Assembly (NCBI GenBank): GCA_903922325.1
Contig: CAIXTG010000073.1
Coordinates: 1 to 25,843, forward strand
Source of the DNA: an uncultured Actinomycetes bacterium
Lineage (GTDB): Bacteria; Actinomycetota; Actinomycetes; Nanopelagicales; Nanopelagicaceae
Direction: 5' to 3'
Length of the DNA: 25,843 nt
Below, piece after piece: positions 8,075-15,378 of the stretch (within the stretch, counting starts at the first letter, position 1; the number at the start of each line of letters is the position of its first letter). Below the pieces are notes generated by a model. The model was given only the letters and a program-made list of their open reading frames with translations, made no database searches and had not been told where the DNA came from. A program made the position numbers and the translations under genes.

Positions 8075-8137
8075 GGGTTTAGCGAATAAAACGCGATAAA
8101 TATGCGTTATACATAAGCGTTATGAATTCGTAATCAT

Positions 8138-8154
8138 GTTCCGCTAGTTGGAAC
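8138..8154. promoter_or_regulatory. distal inverted-repeat site (GTTCC-N7-GGAAC)
   Basis: GTTCCGCTAGTTGGAAC is a perfect 5-7-5 inverted repeat lying about 64 bp upstream of the importer -35. It matches the element at 10412-10428 (GTTTCACTAGGTGGAAC) at 14 of 17 positions, including the CTAG core. It could be an auxiliary site for the same regulator, for activation or looping. Confidence 0.55.
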
Positions 8155-8184
8155 TACCACGGAAAGTAAATAAAAATAAGGGTT

Positions 8185-8199
8185 TTAAAGGGTCTTTAA
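8185..8199 (-). terminator. weak AT-rich hairpin at the end of the LLM gene
   Basis: TTAAAG-GGT-CTTTAA is a 6-bp stem overlapping the stop codon. On the minus strand it is followed by AAAACCC and a T-rich run around 8181-8165. It is short and A/T-rich, so termination would be inefficient and some read-through into the importer operon is possible. Confidence 0.3.
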
Positions 8200-9147
8200 T
8201 TTTGGTAGCAGATCAAACAACCCCTCGTAAGAACTTCGCAGTACTGCCCCACTTGTTGCCCCTGGTGGAATTAGCTCAAGCCAATCTGCCCAGCCGCCAT
8301 ATCGCTTTGCGATAGTTTCCGTAATCTGTTCGAGAGAACCATGCACAGTCATGGCATCGACTAACTCATCGGGTAAATCTGAAGTTGGCGTGGTCGTAAA
8401 GCCAGCAGTTGCAGTAATTTCATGGAAGTAAGGAACGTTGCGATACATATCAAAAGATGGCCTAAGCACTTCCCTAGCCTTAACTGGATCAGGTTCAACT
8501 AGTACTCGCACCATTGCGCTTCGTTGACAGATATTTGCAGAAATCTGAGAGCCTGCCGCTAGTGCAGGTTCTAGGCTTTGGTGCAGCCATTCGTAAGTAT
8601 GTAACCAGTTAACGATTACGCCATCAGCAATTTCGCCCGTTAGTTTTGCCATGCCCGGCCGCGTTACTGCCAAGTGGATTGGAATCGAATCGCGTAACGG
8701 TTTTGCTAAACGTTGATACCCATTAATTTGATAAAACTCACCTGAGAAATTTGCTTTGGCGCCACTATGGGCTAACCAGCTTTCCCGAATCGCTGCGACA
8801 TATTCGCGCATGCGCACAGTTGGTCTTGCAGGGTCGATTTGATAATGCTCTCGATTCCAGTGATCCGGCATCGTTCCGAGACCTAATTCAAAGCGGCCAT
8901 CGGTGATTGCATCAATCGTGGTGGCACCGAGTGCGGTGTTAACTGGTGGGCGAACCCAAGTGGTTATTGCAGTAATAATTTTCGGCTTAGTTGTAACAGT
9001 TCCAAAATAGGTAGCTGAAGAAATGCTTTCATTTGCTGCTTCACCTACGCAAAGTGCATACGCACCAGCCGCTTCAGCGCTTTGTGCAATGTCGCGATAT
9101 TCCGGAAGCGGGATACCTACAACTCCCATTGCTAAGCCGATTTTCAT
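8185..9147 (-). CDS. LLM-class (luciferase-like) flavin-dependent oxidoreductase
   Basis: The protein has 320 residues with the bacterial luciferase-like TIM-barrel signature. It begins MKIGLAMGV, has the helix SAEAAGAYALCVGE, and carries the flavin-pocket segment TIDAITDGRFELGLGT followed by PIHLAVTRPGMAKLTGEIADGVIVN. Members use F420 or FMN for monooxygenation or hydride transfer; the cofactor cannot be decided here. The ATG lies 5 nt after the IclR stop with little Shine-Dalgarno, which suggests coupled translation. A second LLM gene opens the right-hand operon (25502-25843), so two such oxidoreductases flank the pathway. A monooxygenase step on the imported substrate is plausible. Confidence 0.85.
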   Translation of the reverse strand: MKIGLAMGVVGIPLPEYRDIAQSAEAAGAYALCVGEAANESISSATYFGTVTTKPKIITAITTWVRPPVNTALGATTIDAITDGRFELGLGTMPDHWNREHYQIDPARPTVRMREYVAAIRESWLAHSGAKANFSGEFYQINGYQRLAKPLRDSIPIHLAVTRPGMAKLTGEIADGVIVNWLHTYEWLHQSLEPALAAGSQISANICQRSAMVRVLVEPDPVKAREVLRPSFDMYRNVPYFHEITATAGFTTTPTSDLPDELVDAMTVHGSLEQITETIAKRYGGWADWLELIPPGATSGAVLRSSYEGLFDLLPKLKTL

Positions 9148-9152
9148 TTAAC

Positions 9153-9938
9153 TTAAATTTTCTTCTTCGGGATATAGCCCATGCGTTTTGAAAGGCGGGC
9201 AGCTGAATCAAGTAGTAATGGCACGCATTGAGATAACTCTGATTTAAAGCGATCTGCTGGGCCACAGACGCTAATTACCGCAATTGGAGTGCCTGAGCGA
9301 TCAAAGATCGGGGCCGCAACTGATGCTGAGCCAGGTTGTCTTTCACCAACAGATTGCGAGTAACCCCGAGTTCGAATTTGCCGCAATTCATAAATAATTT
9401 TGGCTGGATCAGTTGGTGTAATTGGCGTAATTACCTTTAGCTTGCGCTTTAAATATTGCAAAATTTCAGTCTCTGGCATCCAAGCCAAAAATGCCTTAGA
9501 TGAACTACCGGCATGCAGCGGGTGGGTAATTCCCATAGCAACTGACATGACAATTTCGCGATTTGGAATAACTTGATCAACATAGAGTCGCTCAAAACCT
9601 GATCTGATTGAAAGCGTTGCTGTTTCATGGGTTGCTCGCGACAATGCAGCGAGTTCTGGAGCAGCCAGAGATCGAATATCTAATTGCGCTAAACAAGTTA
9701 AACCAAGGGCAAGTGAAGATGTGCCGAGTGTGTAGCGGCGAGATTCTTCAATTAAATCAATAAAGCCACGACTACGTAGAGATGCCAGTATGCGGTGGAC
9801 AGCAGCTTTAGATAAACCTAAGTTTCGCGCAATTTCAGTAATACCTAAATCTGGCTCTCCGCATTGTGAAAAAAGAAGTAGCACATCTGCGGCACGTTCA
9901 ACCGTGGCGATTCGTTGTGATTTACTTTCAACTGCCAT
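9153..9938 (-). CDS. IclR-family transcriptional regulator
   Basis: The protein has 261 residues. The N-terminal winged helix-turn-helix spans about 10-70 (TVERAADVLLLFSQ, then LGITEIARNLGLSKAAVHRILASLRSRGFI). A C-terminal effector-binding domain follows (KAFLAWMPETEILQYL; RGYSQSVGERQPGSASVAAPIFDRSGTPIAVISV). The ATG overlaps the upstream stop (TAATG). Members bind small organic acids or aromatics and control adjacent catabolic operons. The gene sits between the importer and amidohydrolase promoters, which share GGAAC-N3-GTTTC elements, and its own operon has a related element. It is therefore the best candidate for their repressor, with autoregulation. Confidence 0.9.
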   Translation of the reverse strand: MAVESKSQRIATVERAADVLLLFSQCGEPDLGITEIARNLGLSKAAVHRILASLRSRGFIDLIEESRRYTLGTSSLALGLTCLAQLDIRSLAAPELAALSRATHETATLSIRSGFERLYVDQVIPNREIVMSVAMGITHPLHAGSSSKAFLAWMPETEILQYLKRKLKVITPITPTDPAKIIYELRQIRTRGYSQSVGERQPGSASVAAPIFDRSGTPIAVISVCGPADRFKSELSQCVPLLLDSAARLSKRMGYIPKKKI

Positions 9939-10288
9939 TACTTAGTACCTCTTTCGAATCCGATTTCTACCGGTGGATCAGTAACTAAACGGGTAGAGAT
10001 GAACTCCCACCAATCATCTTGTGAAACTCTTTCAGTTTCCCATTCTGTATCTGCCTTCAGAGTTCCTAGTACTTTGCGATATTCACCAAAACCGGCTTCA
10101 TCTTCAAAAGCCGACCAGGATTCAATTGTGTAGCTATCCCCAATCACGCTGTAATACCAGCGAACGCCTTTAACCATTGGCAACTCTTTATAAAACCACT
10201 TCTCACGATCTTCTAACCAATGCCAAAAATCTTTCATATTGCGACGTGACTTTTCGGAAAGATGCATTTTGTAAACTAAATAAATCAT
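9938..10288 (-). CDS. small dimeric alpha/beta-barrel-like (NIPSNAP-like) protein
   Basis: I choose the ATG at 10288 (MIYLVYKMHL, 116 residues): GAGAGG lies 8 nt upstream. The GTG at 10297 has its ribosome binding site touching the codon and would add only three residues. The protein has a beta-alpha-beta pattern with a Trp-rich helix (MKDFWHWLEDREKWFYKEL) and central strands (VRWYYSVIG, YTIESWSAF), as in NIPSNAP/antibiotic-monooxygenase-like barrels. These often act on or sequester small aromatic or acyl substrates. It leads the regulator operon and overlaps the IclR gene by one base. Function is not assignable. Confidence 0.65.
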   Translation of the reverse strand: MIYLVYKMHLSEKSRRNMKDFWHWLEDREKWFYKELPMVKGVRWYYSVIGDSYTIESWSAFEDEAGFGEYRKVLGTLKADTEWETERVSQDDWWEFISTRLVTDPPVEIGFERGTK

Positions 10289-10301
10289 TAAGAACACCTC
10301 T

Positions 10302-10315
10302 CATTTTCGAAAATG
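10302..10315. repeat. 14-bp perfect palindrome CATTTTCGAAAATG
   Basis: This perfect palindrome lies between the operator at 10315-10327 (sharing one base) and the ribosome binding site of the gene starting at 10288. With no room for an RNA loop it is more likely a dimer-binding DNA site or chance A/T symmetry than an RNA hairpin. Confidence 0.5.
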
Positions 10316-10327
10316 GAATCGCGTTCC
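10315..10327 (-). promoter_or_regulatory. operator at the regulator-operon promoter (GGAAC-N3-GATTCC type)
   Basis: The plus strand reads GGAATCGCGTTCC and the minus strand GGAACGCGATTCC, a 5-3-5 inverted repeat with one mismatch. On the minus strand it starts 4 nt after a TACGGT -10, nearly the same position as in the other two promoters. It suggests autoregulation by the IclR protein encoded in this operon. Confidence 0.6.
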
Positions 10328-10331
10328 GCAG

Positions 10332-10360
10332 ACCGTAACACCATAAAATGGAATTGGGAA
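10332..10360 (-). promoter_or_regulatory. candidate promoter of the regulator operon
   Basis: On the minus strand, -35 TTCCCA (10360-10355), a 17-nt spacer and -10 TACGGT (10337-10332). Each hexamer is a moderate match. The call rests mainly on its alignment with the operator and the gene start at 10288. Confidence 0.45.
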
Positions 10361-10370
10361 GGGGAAACTC

Positions 10371-10400
10371 TTGTTTAGCGCCCCACATCTCAGGTATTGT
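10371..10400 (+). promoter_or_regulatory. candidate promoter of the amidohydrolase operon
   Basis: -35 TTGTTT (10371-10376), an 18-nt spacer and -10 TATTGT (10395-10400). The transcription start would fall near 10407, inside the operator. It is divergent from the regulator-operon promoter. Confidence 0.6.
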
Positions 10401-10403
10401 GGC

Positions 10404-10416
10404 GGAACAAGGTTTC
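10404..10416 (+). promoter_or_regulatory. operator at the amidohydrolase promoter (GGAAC-N3-GTTTC)
   Basis: GGAACAAGGTTTC begins 3 nt after the -10 TATTGT. It has the same half-sites, spacing and placement as the importer operator at 8030-8042. Its right half is shared with the 17-bp element at 10412-10428. Confidence 0.65.
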
Positions 10417-10428
10417 ACTAGGTGGAAC
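10412..10428 (+). promoter_or_regulatory. second inverted-repeat site (GTTTC-N7-GGAAC)
   Basis: GTTTCACTAGGTGGAAC shares 14 of 17 bases with the element at 8138-8154, including CTAG, and overlaps the preceding operator by one half-site. The run therefore has three GGAAC-type half-sites in 25 bp, close to the predicted transcription start. Confidence 0.55.
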
Positions 10429-10454
10429 GAACGAATTTGGCGAAAGGTGCGGCG

Positions 10455-11912
10455 ATGGCGACATATGACTTACTTATTAAGAATGTAAAAGTAGTCAATC
10501 ACGATGGCGAATCAGCTACCCCGCTAGATATTGCAGTTACCGATGGAATTGTTACCGCGATTGCTGCTGGATTAGATGAAAGTAATGCCAAGAAAGTTGT
10601 TGATGGCACGGGCCGAGTCGCATATCCCGGCGCAGTTGATGCGCACCAACACTGGGGTATCTATAACACTCTTGATCAAGACACCGTTTCTGAAAGTAAG
10701 GCCTCTGCTCAAGGTGGTGTGACAACTGCGATTACCTACATGCGCACCGGTCAGTACTACCTAAATAAAGGCGGCAGTTATTTAGATTTCTTCCCCGAAG
10801 TTCTTGCGCTCAGCGAAAATCGCGCGCACATTGATTACGGATTCCACTTAGCTCCAATGACTAACCAACACATCTCTGAAATTCCAGAAATCATTTCGCA
10901 GTTTGGTGTTAGTTCATTCAAGATTTTCATGTTCTACGGAAGCCATGGCTTACATGGCCGTTCAAATGATCAGTCTTCATTCTTGATGACTCCCCCAGAT
11001 GAGCGATACGACATTGCGCACTTTGAGTTTGTAATGCGCGGAGTTCAGGCTGCTCGCGAAAAGTTTGGCGATAAAGCAGATGCGATATCACTTGGACTGC
11101 ACTGTGAGACTGCAGAAATCATGAGTGCTTATACCAAGATCGTTGAAGAAGAAGGTAAGTACAGCGGCCTTGAGGCTTATCACCAATCTCGTCCGCCACA
11201 CTCTGAAGGTTTAGCAATCACGATTGCTTCTTACTTGGCTTATGAAACTCAATTACCAAATATCAATTTGCTGCACTTAACATCTCGCAAGGCCGTTGAA
11301 GCTGCCATGATGATGCAGAGTACTTTCCCACATATCAATTTCCGTCGTGAAGTCACTGTTGGGCACTTACTTGCTGACATTGAGAACTCAAAAGGCGTTG
11401 GCGGCAAGGTAAATCCACCACTTCGTCCACGTGCTGATGTTGAGTCACTTTGGACTCATCTCAAGGCCGGCAATCTTGACTGGGTTGTAAGTGATCATGC
11501 TTGTTGTAAAGAGGAACTTAAATTTGGAAATCCAAAAGAAGATGTCTTCTTAGCAAAGTCTGGCTTTGGTGGCGCTGAATACCTTTTGCCTGGCATGGTT
11601 ACCGAAGGTTTGCAAAGAGGATTAACTCGCCCACAGATCGCTAAGTTAACTTCATACACACCAGCACAGCGTTACGGCCTAAAGAAGAAAGGCTCACTCG
11701 CTGTTGGTTTTGAAGCCGACATCGCGCTAGTTGATGAAAATGTAAGTTACACAGTGCGCGCTGCTGATTCAGAATCAACTCAGGGCCACACACCATTTGA
11801 AGGTTTCACGCTAACTGCCAAAGTTACTGACACATTTGTGCGCGGTAACCAGGTTCTAGAAAACGGCAAGATTGTTGGCAGCGCAATCGGAAAGTATCAG
11901 TTCCGAGCTTGA
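10455..11912 (+). CDS. dihydropyrimidinase/hydantoinase-like cyclic-amide amidohydrolase
   Basis: I choose the ATG at 10455 (MATYDLLIKNVK, 485 residues), which has AAAGG 7 nt upstream. A GTG at 10422 would place coding sequence over the operator. The metal-dependent amidohydrolase set is complete: HxH (H64, H66 in DAHQHW), the carbamylated-Lys candidate K156 (SSFKIFMFYG), H216 (LHCETAE), H273 (LHLTS) and D346 (SDHACC). RPPHSEGLAI is also dihydropyrimidinase-like. The enzyme should open a cyclic amide or imide (dihydropyrimidine, hydantoin, allantoin or a relative). A pyrimidine housekeeping role is unlikely given the CoA-transferase and MmgE/PrpD neighbours. It is the first gene of the right-pointing operon. 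Confidence 0.87.
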   Translation: MATYDLLIKNVKVVNHDGESATPLDIAVTDGIVTAIAAGLDESNAKKVVDGTGRVAYPGAVDAHQHWGIYNTLDQDTVSESKASAQGGVTTAITYMRTGQYYLNKGGSYLDFFPEVLALSENRAHIDYGFHLAPMTNQHISEIPEIISQFGVSSFKIFMFYGSHGLHGRSNDQSSFLMTPPDERYDIAHFEFVMRGVQAAREKFGDKADAISLGLHCETAEIMSAYTKIVEEEGKYSGLEAYHQSRPPHSEGLAITIASYLAYETQLPNINLLHLTSRKAVEAAMMMQSTFPHINFRREVTVGHLLADIENSKGVGGKVNPPLRPRADVESLWTHLKAGNLDWVVSDHACCKEELKFGNPKEDVFLAKSGFGGAEYLLPGMVTEGLQRGLTRPQIAKLTSYTPAQRYGLKKKGSLAVGFEADIALVDENVSYTVRAADSESTQGHTPFEGFTLTAKVTDTFVRGNQVLENGKIVGSAIGKYQFRA

Positions 11913-13138
11913 GCGCATTAAAAGGAATTCGCGTACTTGATGCCGCAACTTTATTTGCGGGGCCAATGGCTGCCACCATGCTGGCAGACTTCGGAGCCGA
12001 AGTTATCAAGATTGAACACCCAACTAAGGGCGATCCAGTGCGTTTGCATGGTCATACCAAAGATGGGGTTCCGCTTTGGTGGACGATGTTGGCGCGTAAT
12101 AAGAAAACACTGGCACTTGATTTAGGAAAGCCAGCTGGTAGCGAAATTCTAAAAGAGTTAATTAAGAAATCAGATGTCTTTATTGAAAACTTCCGCCCCG
12201 GCACACTTGAACGCTGGGGAATCGGCCCTGATGTTTTATTAGCGATAAATCCCAAGTTAATAATTGCTCGAGTTACTGGCTTTGGTCAGTTTGGTCCATA
12301 TTCGGGCCGTGCTGGCTTTGGCACATTGGCTGAATCAATGAGTGGGTTTGCGGCCATGACTGGTGAAGTAGATGGTCCACCAACTTTGCCGCCCTTTGGA
12401 TTAGCCGATGGCATCGCAGCCCTTGCTACCTCACAGGCGGTTTTAACTGCTTTGGCAGCACAGCAGAACCCAGAAAGTGAAGCTTTTGGCAAGGGTCAAG
12501 TTATCGATTTAGCAATTATCGAACCGATCTTGGCAATTCTGGGGCCACAACCAACCGTTTACGATCAACTCGGCATCGTGCAGCCTCGCTCTGGAAATCG
12601 TTCCGTTAATAACGCCCCACGCAATACCTATAAAACTAAAGATGGCAAATGGGTAGCAATTTCAACTTCGGCGCAATCAATTGCTGAACGTGTAATGCAT
12701 TTAGTTGGACACCCAGAAGTTATCGCTGAGCCATGGTTTGCATCCGGTGGCGAACGCGCTAAGCATGCCGATCTACTTGATGGCTACGTCTCAACCTGGA
12801 TTGCCGAGCGAGATACGGCCGAGGTAGTGCGCGCATTTGAAGAAGCTGAAGCCGCAGTTGCTCAGATCTACGATATTCGCGACATCATGGCTGATCAGCA
12901 ATTCCAAGCGCTAGACACCATTACTACCGTTGAAGATCCAAAATTAGGGCCAGTCCGAATGCAGAATGTGCTTTATCGCATGAGCGAAACGCCAGGTGAA
13001 ATTAACTGGACTGGGCGAACTAAGGGTGCCGATACTCACGAAATCTTGGCTCAGACACTAGGTTTATCGGAAAGTAAAATTGCCGAACTCGAAACTGCGG
13101 GAATAATCTCGCAATCCGTAACAACAGAGGGAAAGTGA
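11909..13138 (+). CDS. class III CoA-transferase (CaiB/BaiF family), copy 1
   Basis: The protein has 409 residues from a TTG that overlaps the upstream TGA (TTGA), giving the family-typical start MSALKGIRVLD. Family motifs are GAEVIKIEHP, NKKTLALDLGKPAG, DVFIENFRPGTLERWGIG and IIARVTGFGQFGPYSGR. The likely catalytic Asp is D167 in LPPFGLADG, which forms the aspartyl-CoA anhydride. The enzyme moves CoA between carboxylic acids (often from succinyl-CoA), activating the acid released by the neighbouring hydrolases. A second family member lies at 24299-25498. Translation is probably coupled to the amidohydrolase, as no good ribosome binding site is visible. Confidence 0.92.
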   Translation: MSALKGIRVLDAATLFAGPMAATMLADFGAEVIKIEHPTKGDPVRLHGHTKDGVPLWWTMLARNKKTLALDLGKPAGSEILKELIKKSDVFIENFRPGTLERWGIGPDVLLAINPKLIIARVTGFGQFGPYSGRAGFGTLAESMSGFAAMTGEVDGPPTLPPFGLADGIAALATSQAVLTALAAQQNPESEAFGKGQVIDLAIIEPILAILGPQPTVYDQLGIVQPRSGNRSVNNAPRNTYKTKDGKWVAISTSAQSIAERVMHLVGHPEVIAEPWFASGGERAKHADLLDGYVSTWIAERDTAEVVRAFEEAEAAVAQIYDIRDIMADQQFQALDTITTVEDPKLGPVRMQNVLYRMSETPGEINWTGRTKGADTHEILAQTLGLSESKIAELETAGIISQSVTTEGK

Positions 13139-13142
13139 AACC

Positions 13143-13946
13143 ATGACTAAAATCTGGGATCAATTAAAAGCAGCTCGAGTAATCGATCTTTCCCAACCTA
13201 TGTTTCGTGGCATGCCACAGTCACCTAACCACACTCCGTATCGCATGGTGCTAGATCGTCGACATGGTGACGTGATCTCCGAAGCTGGTGGTTCGGCAGC
13301 AAATGACATCATTGTTACCGGAACTCATGCAGGTACACATATCGATGCACTTGCACATGTTTCATTCAAAGGAAAAATTTTCGGGGGCATTGATGCCCAA
13401 TCAGTAATGAGCCATATGGGCTTTAGCAAACATGGCATCGATACGGTTGCTCCATTCTTATGCCGAGGTGTTTTTCTAAACGTGGCTAAAGCCCTTAATA
13501 AAGAGGTTTTAGGCCCTGATTACGAAATTACAGTTGCTGATCTTGAAGCAGCGCAGAAGTTAGCTGGCGTTGAGATCGAAGAGGGGGATGTGGTTCTAAT
13601 TGGAACCGGTTGGACCAAAAATTGGGGAAATAAAGATTTATTCCAAGGACAATCACTTGGCACGCCAGGTATTGGCGAAGCTGGCGCTAAATGGTTAGCT
13701 GCTAAGAAGCCTCGGGCATGTGGTGGCGAAACAATTGCGTTCGAACATATTCCAGCTGGTGCTGGTCACCGCGAACTTCCAGTTCATCGAGTCTTCTTAG
13801 TCGAATCTGGAATTCACATTATCGAAACCATGAAGCTAGATGAACTTGCTGATACTGGCGTAAGTGAATTCTTATTTGTATTAACTCCACTAAATCTACA
13901 AGGCGCAACAGGTTCACCAACGCGTCCACTGGCTGTATTGGTTTAA
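13143..13946 (+). CDS. cyclase-family metal hydrolase (kynurenine formamidase/isatin hydrolase-like)
   Basis: The protein has 267 residues. The Mn/Zn-binding signature HxGTHxDxxxH is intact as HAGTHIDALAH, with H62, H66, D68 and H72. It is followed by the family's VVLIGTGWTKNW and VHRVFLVESGIHIIETM segments. Relatives hydrolyse formamides, isatin, lactams or lactones. Here it probably opens a second ring or amide bond, or acts on the product of the amidohydrolase (inference). The ATG is 4 nt after the CoA-transferase stop with GAGGGAAAG upstream. A kynurenine role is unlikely because no other tryptophan-pathway gene is nearby. Confidence 0.88.
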   Translation: MTKIWDQLKAARVIDLSQPMFRGMPQSPNHTPYRMVLDRRHGDVISEAGGSAANDIIVTGTHAGTHIDALAHVSFKGKIFGGIDAQSVMSHMGFSKHGIDTVAPFLCRGVFLNVAKALNKEVLGPDYEITVADLEAAQKLAGVEIEEGDVVLIGTGWTKNWGNKDLFQGQSLGTPGIGEAGAKWLAAKKPRACGGETIAFEHIPAGAGHRELPVHRVFLVESGIHIIETMKLDELADTGVSEFLFVLTPLNLQGATGSPTRPLAVLV

Positions 13947-13953
13947 TTCACTC

Positions 13954-15378
13954 ATGAGCAGCGAGAAAACTCACGTTCAGCTTTTAGCTGAGTTCGCTGC
14001 TAACACCAAAGTTCTTTCCCCAAATATTGCAGCAGATGCAAGAGAAAGAATTCTAGATGTGCTCGGTAATAGTTTGGCTGGTCGGGCTGAATCGCTGCAC
14101 GAATCAGATCCTGATCGTGCAGTTGAACGAGTAGTTGCAGCTTGGGGTGGCACGCCAACTTCAAGTGTGATTGGTTCAGAGCTTAAATTACCTTCTGCAA
14201 GTGCCGCTCTAATTAACGGCACCTTGGCCCATATTCTAGATTTTGATGACACACATTTGCCTTCAGTGCTTCATCCTTCAGCGTCGATTGTTCCAACGGC
14301 TCTTGCAGTGGCTGAAGAAATTGGCGCCTCGCCTGATCAAATTTTGCGTTCAGTTGCCATTGGGATTGAAATCACTAATCGACTCGGCATGGCTTCATAC
14401 ATACCAAGTGCGGGCAATTCGATTTTCTTTGAAAAAGGTTTCCACGCAACATCAATCTGCGGAACCATTGGTGCGTCAGTAACAGCCGCGATTTTGTATG
14501 GCCTAGATGCAGCCAAAATAGCTGATGCCATGGGTATCGCAGCAAGTATGGGCGCCGGAATCATTGAGGCAAACCGCACTGGTGGCACAGTTAAAAGAAT
14601 TCACTGCGGTTGGGCAGCACATGGCGGCGTTGTTGCAGCCAGTATGGCGCGCGAAGGAATCACAGGTCCCCCAACTGTTCTCGAAGGTCGCTTCGGTTTC
14701 TTTAACGCATACCTTGATGGTCAATACGATGCTGGCGCGCTCCTTGATGGACTTGGCGATCGTTGGGAATTACTAAAGACGGCATATAAGCCATATCCAA
14801 CAAACCATTTCACTCATCCTGGTATTGATTGCGCATTAGCAATTCGTGCGCAAGGAATTAAGGCGGCCGATGTCGAAAGTATTGAGTTAGGTGTTGCCGC
14901 CCCGGTCATTAGAACTATTGGCGAACCACGCGAAGAGAAGATTCATCCAAAATCTGGTTACCACGGAAAATTTTCAGCTCCTTACACGTTAGCAACTGCG
15001 TTTCTGGGTGGCGGCGGGCTAGGCGTATACCTTGATGATTTCTCGGAAAGCACTTGGGATCAACCAGAACGATTAGAGCTAGCCGCAAAGGTCAACGTAG
15101 TTGCCGATGATCAAGCCACAAAGATTTTCCCAAATGCTTTTGCAGCCGTTCTCACAGTTAAAACCAAAGATGGCCAAATACATTCTCATCGAGTTGCTGC
15201 AAGTTTGGGCAGCAAAGAATCACCACTTACTAAAGATCAGATTATGCAGAAATTTACTTTGAATGCATCCCGCTATCTAGCTGCCGAGGCTGTAACCCAA
15301 GTTTCTAAGTATGTTAATTTTGAAAACCAAGGCGACTTGGCATCACTCATGAAACTCTTATCAACTAAGAGCGCATGA
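13954..15378 (+). CDS. MmgE/PrpD family protein, copy 1
   Basis: The protein has 474 residues, within the family range. Conserved elements are HILDFDDTH (DFDDTH 96-101), LHPS (H107), KGFHATSICG (H164) and VKRIH (K214, H217). By order and spacing they resemble the active-site set described for the family member cis-aconitate decarboxylase. Family activities include 2-methylcitrate dehydration and cis-aconitate decarboxylation. Here it most likely dehydrates or decarboxylates a polycarboxylic intermediate; the true substrate is unknown. It follows the cyclase gene by 7 nt with no clear ribosome binding site. A homologue lies at 22926-24302. Confidence 0.9.
   Translation: MSSEKTHVQLLAEFAANTKVLSPNIAADARERILDVLGNSLAGRAESLHESDPDRAVERVVAAWGGTPTSSVIGSELKLPSASAALINGTLAHILDFDDTHLPSVLHPSASIVPTALAVAEEIGASPDQILRSVAIGIEITNRLGMASYIPSAGNSIFFEKGFHATSICGTIGASVTAAILYGLDAAKIADAMGIAASMGAGIIEANRTGGTVKRIHCGWAAHGGVVAASMAREGITGPPTVLEGRFGFFNAYLDGQYDAGALLDGLGDRWELLKTAYKPYPTNHFTHPGIDCALAIRAQGIKAADVESIELGVAAPVIRTIGEPREEKIHPKSGYHGKFSAPYTLATAFLGGGGLGVYLDDFSESTWDQPERLELAAKVNVVADDQATKIFPNAFAAVLTVKTKDGQIHSHRVAASLGSKESPLTKDQIMQKFTLNASRYLAAEAVTQVSKYVNFENQGDLASLMKLLSTKSA

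Noticed and set aside
10302..10315. RNA hairpin or terminator from CATTTTCGAAAATG
   Set aside because: The palindrome leaves no loop and lies in a leader before a gene start, so an RNA terminator is not credible.
10422..10454. GTG start at 10422 for the amidohydrolase
   Set aside because: It lies inside the second operator and has no ribosome binding site, whereas ATG 10455 has AAAGG and gives the family-typical start.
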